From Chondrus crispus (Eukaryota; Rhodophyta; Florideophyceae; Gigartinales; Gigartinaceae), in the NCBI RefSeq assembly GCF_000350225.1, contig NW_005178491.1:7347-41044 (forward strand): 33,698 nucleotides of DNA, in the 5' to 3' direction. The position numbers and the translations under genes were made by a program. This document shows, piece by piece, positions 18,379-28,209 of the stretch (within the stretch, counting starts at the first letter, position 1; every line of letters begins with the position of its first letter). The notes under the pieces are model-generated. The model was given only the letters and a program-made list of their open reading frames with translations, made no database searches and was not told the DNA's origin.

Positions 18379-20401
18379 ATGTCTCATCAGTATGACGTCG
18401 GAGATGGTGGAGATGGTGGTGTGATTGTAAACGTGTTTGGTGGTGAGGAGGAGGAGGAGGTTTTGCAGACTGCCAGCGAGGGTTTGGAAATGATCCAAGA
18501 TGCGCAACACTGTGCTGCTACTCCGGCTGGTGCTGCCTTTGCAGGGGCGCGGAACACGGATTTCGGGCATGCCGCCCAGGTCCAGTTCCAGCCTCAGCCC
18601 TCCAACGCCTCCTGTGGCGATGGGCAAGAGGAAGACACGGAAGGCACGGAGGGGGTTCATGGTCATGTCCAAGGGCTGTCGAACGGCAGCGGCACTGGCG
18701 GCGGCACCGACGCCGACGCCGACGCCGACGCCATCGCGGGCGCCGACGCCATCGTGGACGTCGACGCTAACGCCGACCTATCCTGGGATTGCGCGAATGG
18801 CAATGAGTCTGAAGGTGGGAAAGACGGAGAGGTTTGTTTCGACTTTAAGACTGTGAGAGTCGACCAAATCTCGGAAAGGCTCCGTGCAATGGTAGATGCA
18901 CGGAAGTCGTCTATCCGCAAGTGTCCGAAGGTCAACAAGAGGAAGTTGACTATGGGGCGGAAGAGGAAGAAGACTCTGGCGGTCGCCGAGCGGAAAAATG
19001 GCTCCATTCGGGAGGCCTGGGTTGACGAGCTCCGAAAGCTTTATAGAGCACGACTTCTTCACCTCTCGAGAAGCGACGCTGGAGGACGACTCCGCGGCGA
19101 TAAAAGGGAAGCCGGCATACTCCGCGCTTCCCTTGTCGCAGTTCAACAACAGCGATGTGCAGGAGATCTTCATGACGGAGTATGACCGGAAAGTCCGAAA
19201 CGGTGGGAGTTTAAGCAGTTTTCTCCAGATGGTCACCGTGGTTGGTCAGTATCTCCGTCTGCATATCGTCCTCGGACATACGAACGTGAAGACCTGTTGG
19301 GAGCCCGGAAGCCTATACCGTGCGGTATGCGATAGGGATTCGATTGACCTCTTCCTCGATTACTACGACGCCAAAGGCCAGTGCACAACGGTGATGACCA
19401 AAGCCTTGCATCTCCGCAAGACGGCAGAGTATGCAAAGGTCTTCTTCTCCGACCGTGACGTGCACCTGACCGCAGAGGCTGAGAGATCCAGGCTTAAGCT
19501 GCAAAAGGTGTACAACTCGCAGAAAAGCCTGGCACGCTCTCGAGCCAACCACCGCAAGCAGCTCGAGGAGCGTGTCGCCGAAGGAACCGTTTTCCTGGAA
19601 GAAGACTTTCGCCGATGCTTCAAGATTGTGAAGAACGACTTGGACGGAATAATCTCTTTGTTTCTGAGCACGAAAAGCTCTCAGGGCACTGGGCAGGCTC
19701 TGGCGCGCTTGAATACTCAACAGTTAATGAGAAAATGGTCCATCAACCTTCTCTTAATGCTCATTTTCTCAGCAGCCGGTCAGCGTCCGCAGGTGTACAC
19801 TACGCTTCAGTGCCCTGACGAGAATGAGCTGATCGACATGAGTGAACAAGCTGCAAGGGTGCACTTCTTCGAAATGCGGACCACTGTGGAAAAAACGAAA
19901 AGGAAGGCTGACTTTCCGAACGTCCTTGTACACAAGTCAGCCTTCAAGTTTGTGAAATTTCATCAACAAGTCACGAGGAAAATCATAATCCAAAGAACGG
20001 AGGTCGAGGAAGGTGAGGATCCGTCGAAGCCTCTGCTGATGCACACGGAAAATGGTGATTTCCTCAGCACGGCACAGGTCACACGGGTCCTCAAGAACTT
20101 TTTGAAGTGCCATTTCCCGGATCTCAACCACATCACCATGATGTCCCTAAGGAGCAGTTATGGGACGATGATGATGGCGGCGTACCGGGACAAGAGGCTC
20201 TTCAGAGATCTTGACGAGGACGCCTTTCTGCGGCTTCTTGGGAAAGTCATGAATACCTCTGTAGAGCAACTCATGACCACCTACATTGGAGTTGACCGCA
20301 GTGAATTTGAGGATTCTGCGAGGGAACTCAACAAAGTGCTGAACCTGAATGCTGACAATGATGAAAGCGGGAGCATGATGTGTGCCGACTTTCTGGGTTG
20401 A
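18379..20401 (+). CDS. Crypton-like tyrosine recombinase, with one internal +1 frame change
   Basis: The predicted role is DNA strand cleavage and rejoining through a catalytic tyrosine, as in Crypton-type elements. The ATG at 18379 opens an acidic, low-complexity N-terminus with Asp-Ala repeats (about 18710-18775) and a basic stretch KRKLTMGRKRKKTL that may be nuclear-targeting. That frame stays protein-like to about 19040 (AWVDELRKL). The next frame then continues without a break (FIEHDFFTSREATLEDD) to 20401. Together they make about 670 aa. In the second frame the catalytic domain shows AAGQRPQVYTTL (Arg codon at 19784), SLRSSYGT (second Arg at 20150) and LLGKVMNTSVEQLMTTYIG (Tyr at 20282). 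The His of the HxxR box is not at its usual place. The bases at the junction are AAG CTT TAT, where a +1 slip on CTT would restore the frame; a real lesion or sequence error is equally possible. AATAAA follows 86 bp after the stop. Confidence 0.65.
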
Positions 20402-20486
20402 GTCCTTCAAATTTCCTTGTGTCTTCGGAGAGATGAAAGAGTTCTAGTAGGCCTAGGGTAACTTGCATTCTACAGTTCGCTTCGCA

Positions 20487-20492
20487 AATAAA
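20487..20492 (+). terminator. AATAAA polyadenylation signal
   Basis: AATAAA 86 bp downstream of the recombinase stop codon, on the same strand. Confidence 0.5.
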
Positions 20493-21224
20493 AACTTTCC
20501 AGACGTCTTTCTAACCTGCGTCCCTGCTTTTGACTTTTTGACTCACTTTTGACTCTTTCAACTCTTTCACTCCTTGACGCTTGCCTCTTCACTCTTAATT
20601 CTGATTCTGACTGTCCGAAAATCCATGAACTGTAGTTGGCTATACGCCGCCCTCATTGCGCCGTTGTTTTGTTTTGTTTACTGCAAAACCCTGGCGAATG
20701 GAGGCCAGTCGCCCCGTGTGACGCGAAGGCGTAGTTTAGTCTGATGTGATCAGAGCAGGGATGGCAGCGGCGCGGAGTCGGAAGCTGTAGAAACAGGCAC
20801 ACTGTATCTCATCGCACAATGGAAGAAAATCGAGAAAGGGGTGTGATCGTGGACTGGGGAAGGATGAAGTTGGTTGAGCATGGTTACATGGCAATGGCGC
20901 CCGTAAAGAGGGATGCAGAGACTTTAGCAGCAAGCAAAATTGATCGCCCGCGGCGCGGGCTGGTGATGGGGACACAAGGGAATGGGCGGAAGGCGTAATG
21001 ATGTCCTTCAAAACGGCAAAGGAGGGCTCTGCATAGGCCCGTTTCGGGGACGGCCGGAGCCTCCGTTTCGGCGTGGGCGTTCGCAGCGGCCGGTGTTTTT
21101 GTCTAGAAAAGGAGGACAGGTTCGAATACTTTTAAGGGTTGCGCGACGCAGTCCTTGCTGTATAAATTTTGCATCGTGATCAAAGGCAATGCTTACGCGT
21201 ATTTGAACCGGTGGCATCCAGTGA
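20493..21224. other. Intergenic, no gene seen
   Basis: Only short unsupported frames. The segment 21015-21100 is GC-rich. Single-base resemblances to the double-palindrome repeat (TTGCTGTATAAATTTTGC near 21155) mark the beginning of that repeat cluster. Confidence 0.4.
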
Positions 21225-21450
21225 TCAGTAGCAACTGATCGCAGGCTGGCCAGGGGTGTCGTACAACACCGTCCTTGCCGTGAAAATGTGCAAAATTTGA
21301 GATGTGGGAGCTGTGATCAGTGGCCACTGATCACAGCCCGGCGAGGGGTGTCGCACGACACCGTCCTTGCTGTAAAAAGTGCAAATTTTGAGATTTGGGA
21401 GCCGGGCCGGCGAGGGGTGGCGTCCGATACCGTCTTTGCTTAAAAATAGT
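21225..21450. repeat. Double-palindrome repeat cluster 1 (three ~85-bp units)
   Basis: Three tandem units carry [GATCAGTGG + reverse complement]-GGC.GG..GGGGTGTCG.ACGACACCGTC.TTGCTGTA-AAATTTG. The middle unit has the perfect 22-bp palindrome at 21313-21334. The others are degraded. Confidence 0.85.
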
Positions 21451-21480
21451 GGCAAGCCTGTCTTCGCCATTCGTATAGAG

Positions 21481-21562
21481 CATAACGTTTGCAGTGGACC
21501 CTACATTCCTCTTTAACATTTTTTAAGATCTCCAGGTTTCGGGATAAACTGGCTATGTCAGT
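21481..21562 (+). repeat. 82-bp direct repeat, left copy
   Basis: Begins CATAACGTTTGCAGTGG and ends GGCTATGTCAGT. Identical to 23029-23110 except for one base. The two copies bracket the Uma2-like gene, 1548 bp apart. Confidence 0.9.
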
Positions 21563-21616
21563 CGTCCTGGTGATCATCCAAGTTACCTGGCGTCTTCCAG
21601 CTTTCAAGAACCATTC

Positions 21617-21623
21617 TATATAA
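21617..21623 (+). promoter_or_regulatory. TATA box (TATATAA) of the Uma2-like gene
   Basis: TATATAA 42 bp upstream of the ATG, within TTCTATATAACCCC. Confidence 0.55.
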
Positions 21624-21664
21624 CCCCTAAAGCCCGTGTCGACCGCACGGAACGACGGCACTGC

Positions 21665-22882
21665 ATGGACATGGCCTCAACCATAACGAAGGACAACAAT
21701 AGCGCCCCGTCTGCAATCGTCGACGAACTTGTTGCCGATTTTCCAGGTCCTGCACAAGTGGCAAATCGACCAGGTCATTCGGTCCACAGCGACGAAGAAC
21801 CCAGGGCCCTTCATCTTACCCCCTGCACGTTTACGCGGTACGCCGAACTTCCGCAAGGTGACCGTGAGAAATACGACCTCGTCGACGGCCTGCTTGTCTT
21901 CTCACCAAGGATGGGCGATAACTTGCACGAACGCATAGTGTCCTACATTATCAGCAAAGCTCAAGTTCTTCACGCCACTAAGAAAGCGTACATAACCATT
22001 TATGGACGCGGAAAAGTGTACATACCGAGTCGCAGGAGGGCTTTGGAGGCTCAGTTCGGTGAGGTGTTCGATGACTCCGGCTCACCTACGTCCTCGCCAG
22101 GTGGGTCTAGTTCCTCCGGAAAATCGGACACGGTACGCGAGCCGGACGTCTCCATCGGCAAATATCGTGACGATAGAGCTATGGAGTCCACAGCAGGCGA
22201 GGAATCAAAGACAATCAGGTTTGGAAAAAACGTTGATCCCCCGGTACTCGTGTTTGAGGTCACGAGTCCCTCCACTCGCAGTGTCGACCTCGACAGTAAG
22301 TGGAGAGCGTACCGCCGAGCCAACATCGAAGAATACGTTATTGTCGACCGTGGTGGAGTTGGTGGAAAAGATGCTTGCGTCATTGTGGGTAAACTTCATG
22401 GCCAAAGCGACAAGGACGGGGACCGACAAGCGTCTGGCGATCCTACTATAACCACTCGCGCCAGTGGCAGTTCGCTGATGTACCACAGAAAGATCTATCG
22501 GGGAAATGAGTCTGTCATATGCCGTATCTTCCGCCGTGAAGACAAGATAACGGTGAAAGAGTTGCTCAATCCTCCGAGTGGGACTAAGGTGATCGAATAC
22601 GAGCTGCAGCACAGGGACACCGCAGAGATCAGGAAACAAGCCGCACAGATAAGGAAACTCACAAAACAAAGGGATGAAGCTCTGGCGGTCGTAGACAGAT
22701 TTGAAAACGAAAAGATGCAGAATAAGCGCGGCCGAAACGACATAAGTGCGGATAAAACAGGGGCAAGCCGAAGCATGGACAAAAATGACTCGTCCAGCAG
22801 CAGCCCGAACAAGAAGAAAGGCAAGAAGAAAGACCTCTGCGGACAAGGCTCGAAGAAGGGTGGGGGAGGGTCGGCGAAGTAG
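21665..22882 (+). CDS. Uma2-family (DUF820) PD-(D/E)XK nuclease-like protein, 405 aa
   Basis: The core matches the Uma2/DUF820 family, a restriction-endonuclease-like fold common in cyanobacteria. YAELPQGDREKYDLVDGLLV (family Y..LPE....YELVDG.L) starts the fold near residue 58. EPDVSIG carries the first acidic residue (Asp161), VLVFEVTSPSTRSVDLDSKW carries Glu198 and Lys212, and YRRANIEEYVIVDRGG is the family's Y...GV.EYW.VD block. The catalytic triad therefore looks complete. Differences from bacterial members (usually about 200 aa) are a Ser/Gly-rich insertion before PDV, a C-terminal heptad-like helix (AEIRKQAAQIRKLTKQRDEA) and a Lys/Ser-rich tail (NKKKGKKK) that may direct it to the nucleus. 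The first ATG at 21665 is used; a second Met lies two codons on. Flanking 82-bp direct repeats and the neighbouring palindrome repeats suggest a mobile unit. Origin by transfer from a bacterium is plausible but not shown. Confidence 0.8.
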   Translation: MDMASTITKDNNSAPSAIVDELVADFPGPAQVANRPGHSVHSDEEPRALHLTPCTFTRYAELPQGDREKYDLVDGLLVFSPRMGDNLHERIVSYIISKAQVLHATKKAYITIYGRGKVYIPSRRRALEAQFGEVFDDSGSPTSSPGGSSSSGKSDTVREPDVSIGKYRDDRAMESTAGEESKTIRFGKNVDPPVLVFEVTSPSTRSVDLDSKWRAYRRANIEEYVIVDRGGVGGKDACVIVGKLHGQSDKDGDRQASGDPTITTRASGSSLMYHRKIYRGNESVICRIFRREDKITVKELLNPPSGTKVIEYELQHRDTAEIRKQAAQIRKLTKQRDEALAVVDRFENEKMQNKRGRNDISADKTGASRSMDKNDSSSSSPNKKKGKKKDLCGQGSKKGGGGSAK

Positions 22883-23028
22883 GCAAATAGTATAAGCAAG
22901 TATGCGGATGAATAGGAAATGCGATTTGATTTTAGGAAAGTAGCAGGATGCGTAGGCCAACTGAGACAAACAAGTTGTCGTGACTCGAATGTACATGTTA
23001 GCCTTTTGCCAAAACACGTGTTTTCCAA

Positions 23029-23110
23029 CATAACGTTTGCAGTGGACCCTACATTCTTCTTTAACATTTTTTAAGATCTCCAGGTTTCGGGATAAACTGG
23101 CTATGTCAGT
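23029..23110 (+). repeat. 82-bp direct repeat, right copy
   Basis: Partner of 21481-21562. The flanks differ between the two copies, so the repeat unit is sharply bounded. On the - strand both copies keep a 27-codon open frame, which is a by-product of their identity. Confidence 0.9.
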
Positions 23111-23253
23111 GTCGTGAGAGCCATAGGTGCACACATAGCACACGCATGACAGCGCAATTAGATCATCTTTATTCACCGCCGTATCACTGATCCCTCCCAT
23201 TCCCTTATAAGGTAGAGACACGATAGGCATCAGTAAACGGACGGTATCGATCT

Positions 23254-23640
23254 TGCACCACACAAATCTCTGCAAATACAACAAGAACCTTGCCTTACGC
23301 TACCACACCGTCAAAGAGGTTGCGTCCTGTGATCAGTGGCCACTGTGATCAGTGGCCACTGATCACAGGCTGGCAGGGGGTGTCGGACGACACCGTCATT
23401 GCTGTATAAAATTTGCAAAATTTGTTCGCAATTTTTTGAGGGTTGGGAGCTGTGATCAGTGGGGAGCTGTGATCAGTGGCCACTGATCACAGGCCGGCAG
23501 GGGGTGTCGTACGACACCGTCATTGCTGTATAAAATTTTTGCACAAAATTTGGTGGCAAATTTTGCAGGTTGGGAGCTGTGATCAGTGGCCACTGTTCAG
23601 TGGGGTCGTAAGAGACCGTCCTTGCTATAGAAATTTGCAC
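23254..23640. repeat. Double-palindrome repeat cluster 2 with 5' leader
   Basis: Starts with a leader (AAATCTCTGCAAATACAACA onward) also found at 30212. Three palindrome units follow, with perfect 22-bp palindromes at 23345-23366 and 23469-23490. The unit after each reads GGC.GGCAGGGGGTGTCG, then TACGACACCGTCATTGC. Confidence 0.9.
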
Positions 23641-24228
23641 ACTTTTCGAAACACACTTGTACGGTTGACCCTGCTATATTTTTGCATCATTTTTGAACAA
23701 AATTATACGTGTCCCTGCTGTCCTCTTTGCATCCTGGTCAAATACATTATTTACGTATTTATTTAGAATCAACTCTCCGTTTGTATCCTGTGGTCAGTGG
23801 CCCCCGCTCGTGCATAGTGATCTATTTTCGAACGTGTGATATTTTTATTGTTTTTAATGCTCTTCTTATTACTGTACTGGAAAGCCTGGTGTTTCGGTGT
23901 TTTTTTTTCGCCCATTGGTTCCAAAGTTGCCGGGAAACCGTTTCCGTGTTCTGGCACAAATAAGTCGCAAAGAAGAGTTTCTTTCCTTGCGGCATAGTGG
24001 GTACGGCTACATCTCTGCATTCTTTGTTCTCAACTTACAAGCTCAGCTTTATCTCCCGTGCGTGGTTGGTGGTGATCAGCGTGCCTTGCCCTTTCTCTTC
24101 TGTTTGCAAATCTCTCGCCCCCCTTTTTTCCCTTTACTGTACGCAACCCAATCCCTTACGCCCCCTTATTGCACGCCCACGCAATACGGTGCCTTTTGAC
24201 CTCTATTGCCGTTCTCCGACTTCAAGAC
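23641..24228. other. 5' flank of the ParB-like/dioxygenase gene
   Basis: AT-rich, no supported gene. No clear TATA box is visible close to the ATG at 24229. A pyrimidine-rich stretch (24085-24135) precedes the start. Confidence 0.4.
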
Positions 24229-27200
24229 ATGGAAGTGATAGAAGTGGATTCCGACTCGGATGTCAGCCAAGATATTGTGCGAGAGGATGAAGACCAGAGT
24301 GCGTATTCTTCCGCGATCGATGGGGATGCACTTCAAATCCCCAAGATCGATTTAACGCTATATAATCAAGCTAGCTGCCGGGCGGACCTCGTGGATGTGC
24401 AAGAGCCGACATTTGCAGCCAGAGCCGTCCGGAGCCACAAGTTGTTGGAGTTGAAGGACCGCTTGGAAGAGCTGGATTGGATTGAGGGGGCAAGCCAGTT
24501 CTCCGTGGCCATCAAGAAGAAGGCGGCTGCGAACGACGAGGATGATGTTTCCAGAGTGGTGGTAGAGGAGGGCAAGTTGCAAGTGGACTTGGTGCTCATG
24601 GACGGACGCCATCGCCTCAAAGCTCTCAAGGATCTCATGCATAAAGATGACAAGTGGATGCAGCTCTTGCGAAGCGCTCCCGTTCGTCTATGGACGCGTA
24701 AGGATGAAAAGCATCTCACTGCATTGGAGATGTTGCAAATCGCTCGACACCTCAACGAAGTTGCCTCCAATGTGATTGTTCCGGACTTTCTAGACCACAT
24801 TCACGGGGCCATCAGTACCTGTCAAATTCTACGCGAAGAGAAAAATGTCTCTCTCAATGACATGATGGCCACCAAGCTGGCGGCTTCGTTTTTGGAGGCG
24901 AATGTCGACGACAAGGTTTGGAAGACATCGTCGAAGAAGAAGAAGAAGTCAAGGATGAGGCACATGATGAGGTATGCATCCATCGCCCTCCGCCTGGCAA
25001 GAAGCAAATCTTGCTACGAAAAGGTCGAGGCGGTCTATGAGGAGCTGCGCAAAGGCTCTTCAGATTCAGTAGCCCCCCTTGGAGTTACGCATCTGTCGAG
25101 TAACATTCTCAACTCCATGGATGACGGAGCATATTGCTTCGCATTGGATGTTCTTCAAAAACGATTAAAAGAGAAGAGGCAGGGCAACTTCGAGTCCTTT
25201 CGGAGTGACTTTTACAAGGCTATTATGAAGATCTATACAGAGATCGTTCGCGTTGCCTCCTTCAAGTCAATGGAGGTCACCGACGTGCTTGGGAAGGAGA
25301 TCATGTTCACGGCGTCGGAAGGTAGGAGTATTCGCCATTTGGCAATCGCACTGTTCCGGGATTTCGGTACTGTCAAGTCTCGAAAGCCATCTGCACAAGC
25401 GCTTCTCCTGTCGAGGATGAGGAGACACTTGAAGAAGGCTTTTGGGATCATAGAATCTCCTCCGCCTCTTCCTGCAACTCCCCCTTCTACTACGCAAGCA
25501 TCGAGCCACTCTGTGGTCCGCGTTTCTTCGGCGGGAGAAGAAACTTCGGCTATTAAGGCTGTCCGCGGTCGCGTGGCCGAAAGCAGTGCCAAGTCCATTC
25601 CCGCTGAGGCAAGGGAGGGATTGGAAGCTTCGAATAGAAATCAAGCCGCAGAAGGACGACGAGAAGGAGAAGGAGGAAGCGGAGAGGGAGAAGAAGAAGA
25701 AAGAGAAGAAGAAGAAGAAGAAGGAGAAGGAGAAGGAGAAGGAGAAGGAGAAGGAGAAGGAGAAGGAGAGGGAGAAGGAGAAGGAGAAGGGGAAATAGAA
25801 GGAGGGGGGGATGGCACACAAGACAAGCACTCGGCGACGGACGTGGTTGCTACTCCTAAGTTACCTTCCACACGGAGGAGCAAAAGAAAGCGGCATGTGG
25901 CTTCTCGGAATACGAACGAGAATGAAAGCAGTAAGAAGCAAAAGACGAAGAGGTTTTCCACTCGTAGAAGCACGACGAAGGCTGCTGGCTCTAGTTCGCG
26001 GGGCCGGAAAGAGCGCACGTTGAACCCCAAGCAAGTGGAAATTGTCAAGAAGGAGGTCAAGTATGTCTTGGATGGGCTCGCGTGGGAAGTGCAAAAAACA
26101 GTTCTTCAGTCAATGGGACTCGAAGTATCTCGACGATCACCGAGCGTTTCCATGGAACTTCGTGATGGTTGTGGTTCAGAGGACGCTGAACCAGAAAGCA
26201 CGGAGAGATACAACGACAGCTTACCCCCTAACCTTCCTGACGGGTACAGCGATCCTGAACCGTACAAAGGTCCTGTTTGGCCGCTGTGGACACGCTTCTC
26301 TCGATGTTTGCCGAGCCGTTGGCCGAGAACCAACCCAATTGAGCATGTGAAGCCATTCCTAGAGGCGATTCATGTTGCGCATGAGCATCGAAGCAATATA
26401 TGTCTCAATGTTGATGACTTGCGTCGCAACCATGAAATCGTGTTCTACCGAGCTGCCTACAACTACTATTCGCGACATCCTGAAGACATGGAACCGGACT
26501 GCTACAGCGAGCTGTCTGGGTCGGAAAGGTTGTGGGCTTCATCGACTTGCAACGACACTGTCTCAATTGCCTACTTTGCAGAGTGCAACGAAAGACTAAG
26601 GAGACTTGGATATTGCATCCTTGAAGGGTTTCTCGATGATGCTCGCATGCCTGAGACCTTGAGCGACATCAACCTTCCGCGTCTGGAGAACGGTCTCTTC
26701 TATAAACGCCTCCGTGAAGATGCAATGCAGTCTCTCCCTGGTGTTAATCAGCAGTCTACCTCCGAGCAGACGCCGTTGGAGTGGACGCACATTCTCAACC
26801 GTGGACATGAAGCTGACAGCGAAGCAGGCAAGAAGGGCATCGGGCGATATCTCGCCACTAACTACGGAATGACAACAGCGGTTGAAGGGAATCCTTTGCG
26901 CCGTCGGGCCTTCAAATCGCGTGTGTTTTTGGACGTGCGTATCGGGCAGGCAGTGGCAGCGCTACGAGCTTGGAACAACTCCAGTTCTGACCGCACCAAC
27001 ATGTACATTCCGAACAGTGGGGGCCGTTGGCTGTACACTTCGAAGAAGTGCGACAAGCAGAAGGTTCACACGGACTTTCCTACGCTGATGGCTTCCCAAG
27101 TTCAGGAGAATTCGAAGTGTCCTGGGTTTTTCACGATCTGCTCAGGGGAAAGGGAAGTCAGGCTATGGGTATGCGAAGGGTCTCACATTCGCATCGCGCA

Positions 27201-27693
27201 GGTTAATTCCGTATCTCCTGATGATAATGACCTCAGAGAGGCAGCCAAGCTGACTCCAGCAACCGTCGTCTCCATCCCGCCGTACTCTATATTCGTTGGC
27301 AGAGGCGATTTGATGCATGCTGGAACTGGGGGTGTGGGTTTCAAAGGAGACTCAAGCAGGCTCCGTTACCATATGTACGTCACGCCGGAGGACCATGACC
27401 TCCCTGATGGTATTCATCTGGAGCGCTCGTTCCGCCCCGAGTTCATAGCGAACATTGATGACGATGAAGACGTGGACAGCGACGGCGAAGAGGATGAGGA
27501 GGAGGGCGAGAAGGACGTTAATAGTGGTGGTGGAAGTGAAGCTGCAGCCACGCCGCAAGCCAATTCCATCGCCGAGAAGAGTACGGTCGCTCCGATTACC
27601 AAACTGTCTGCTCCGAATCAGCCTCAAGACGATGCCAACTACAGCAGCAGCAACAATAGCGAAGCCGAAGAGCCCGAACACGATAGTGACTAA
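24229..27693 (+). CDS. ParB-like N-domain fused to 2-oxoglutarate/Fe(II) dioxygenase-like domain, 1154 aa
   Basis: The ATG at 24229 is the first in the frame (the open frame begins about 20 codons earlier without an ATG). Residues about 60-200 resemble a ParB/Srx-type domain: LKDRLEELDWIEG, then VDLVLMDGRHRLKALKDL with the DGRHR box at 125-129, and LTALEMLQIARHLNE, like the L...E.A...L helix after ParB boxes. Lys-rich and helical parts follow, then a long Glu-Gly repeat (about 470-523) and a basic Ser/Arg region. The C-terminal domain (about 780-1080) opens with LRRLGYCILEGFL. It has KVHTDFP (His947-x-Asp949), GDLMHAGTGG (His1030) and SSRLRYHMY (Arg1044/1046), the HxD...H...R pattern of Fe(II)/2OG dioxygenases. 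The tail is acidic. Known dioxygenases of this fold hydroxylate proteins, small molecules or modified DNA bases; the substrate here is unknown. Double-palindrome repeats lie on both sides. The frame is intact and single-exon. Confidence 0.75.
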   Translation: MEVIEVDSDSDVSQDIVREDEDQSAYSSAIDGDALQIPKIDLTLYNQASCRADLVDVQEPTFAARAVRSHKLLELKDRLEELDWIEGASQFSVAIKKKAAANDEDDVSRVVVEEGKLQVDLVLMDGRHRLKALKDLMHKDDKWMQLLRSAPVRLWTRKDEKHLTALEMLQIARHLNEVASNVIVPDFLDHIHGAISTCQILREEKNVSLNDMMATKLAASFLEANVDDKVWKTSSKKKKKSRMRHMMRYASIALRLARSKSCYEKVEAVYEELRKGSSDSVAPLGVTHLSSNILNSMDDGAYCFALDVLQKRLKEKRQGNFESFRSDFYKAIMKIYTEIVRVASFKSMEVTDVLGKEIMFTASEGRSIRHLAIALFRDFGTVKSRKPSAQALLLSRMRRHLKKAFGIIESPPPLPATPPSTTQASSHSVVRVSSAGEETSAIKAVRGRVAESSAKSIPAEAREGLEASNRNQAAEGRREGEGGSGEGEEEEREEEEEEGEGEGEGEGEGEGEGEGEGEGEGEIEGGGDGTQDKHSATDVVATPKLPSTRRSKRKRHVASRNTNENESSKKQKTKRFSTRRSTTKAAGSSSRGRKERTLNPKQVEIVKKEVKYVLDGLAWEVQKTVLQSMGLEVSRRSPSVSMELRDGCGSEDAEPESTERYNDSLPPNLPDGYSDPEPYKGPVWPLWTRFSRCLPSRWPRTNPIEHVKPFLEAIHVAHEHRSNICLNVDDLRRNHEIVFYRAAYNYYSRHPEDMEPDCYSELSGSERLWASSTCNDTVSIAYFAECNERLRRLGYCILEGFLDDARMPETLSDINLPRLENGLFYKRLREDAMQSLPGVNQQSTSEQTPLEWTHILNRGHEADSEAGKKGIGRYLATNYGMTTAVEGNPLRRRAFKSRVFLDVRIGQAVAALRAWNNSSSDRTNMYIPNSGGRWLYTSKKCDKQKVHTDFPTLMASQVQENSKCPGFFTICSGEREVRLWVCEGSHIRIAQVNSVSPDDNDLREAAKLTPATVVSIPPYSIFVGRGDLMHAGTGGVGFKGDSSRLRYHMYVTPEDHDLPDGIHLERSFRPEFIANIDDDEDVDSDGEEDEEEGEKDVNSGGGSEAAATPQANSIAEKSTVAPITKLSAPNQPQDDANYSSSNNSEAEEPEHDSD
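25636..25805 (+). repeat. In-frame GGAGAA/GAAGAA microsatellite inside the gene
   Basis: A (GGAGAA)n run coding Glu-Gly dipeptides, preceded by GAA/GAG codons. It separates the ParB-like and dioxygenase parts. The - strand frames over it are Ser/Phe-repeat shadows. Confidence 0.9.
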
Positions 27694-28209
27694 GTAACCT
27701 CCTTTACAATTCCATAATACCACCGATTGCAGAAATGGTTGAATAATCCTCTCTGTCTCTTTCTCTGTCTCTCTCTCTGTCTCTCTCTCTGTCTCTCTCT
27801 CTGTCTCTCTCTCTGTCTCTCCCTCTGTCTCTGTCTGTCTCTGTCTCTGTCTCTCTCTATGTGTATACCCATCTCTCTTACCCATCTCTCTATGCGTCTG
27901 TCCAATTCTTTATGTATGTGACCATCTATCTATGTGTGTGTCCATCTCTCTATACTTGTTCCTCTCCGCCTCTTTGGCTGCATCTCCATTTCTCTCTATC
28001 TCTTTATGTAAACAAGTAGCTCTAAATCTTTTTGGGGTTTCCTTCCCTGTACTCTATATTGTAGTCCCATTTTCTCTGCAGTTTTGGTAACGGTGCGTTG
28101 TTGTAGTACGAGAGCGTCGCTTTTTCAGTGACTGGGGCGCGGCATTTATAAATACGTGTTTGTCTAAGAAGAGATGGACGTTGAAAAAGGTGGTTGTGAA
28201 GTGGGTTGG
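27694..28209. repeat. 3' flank with (CTCTGT)n microsatellite
   Basis: CTCTCTCTGT units run from about 27750 to 27870, then dispersed CATCTCTCTATG units to about 28010. No gene is seen. The frames across it on both strands are repeat translations. Confidence 0.8.

Noticed and set aside
22205..23284. 359-aa - strand frame across the Uma2-like gene and right repeat
   Set aside because: It is the complement of a gene with clear family motifs, and its C-terminal part mirrors the coding strand.
25267..26060. Three long - strand frames opposite the ParB-like/dioxygenase gene
   Set aside because: They are Ser/Phe/Leu/Pro repeats produced by the GGAGAA microsatellite and by the codon pattern of the real gene.
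27690..27905. Arg-Gln repeat protein frames near the CT microsatellite
   Set aside because: Pure translation of (CTCTGT)n.
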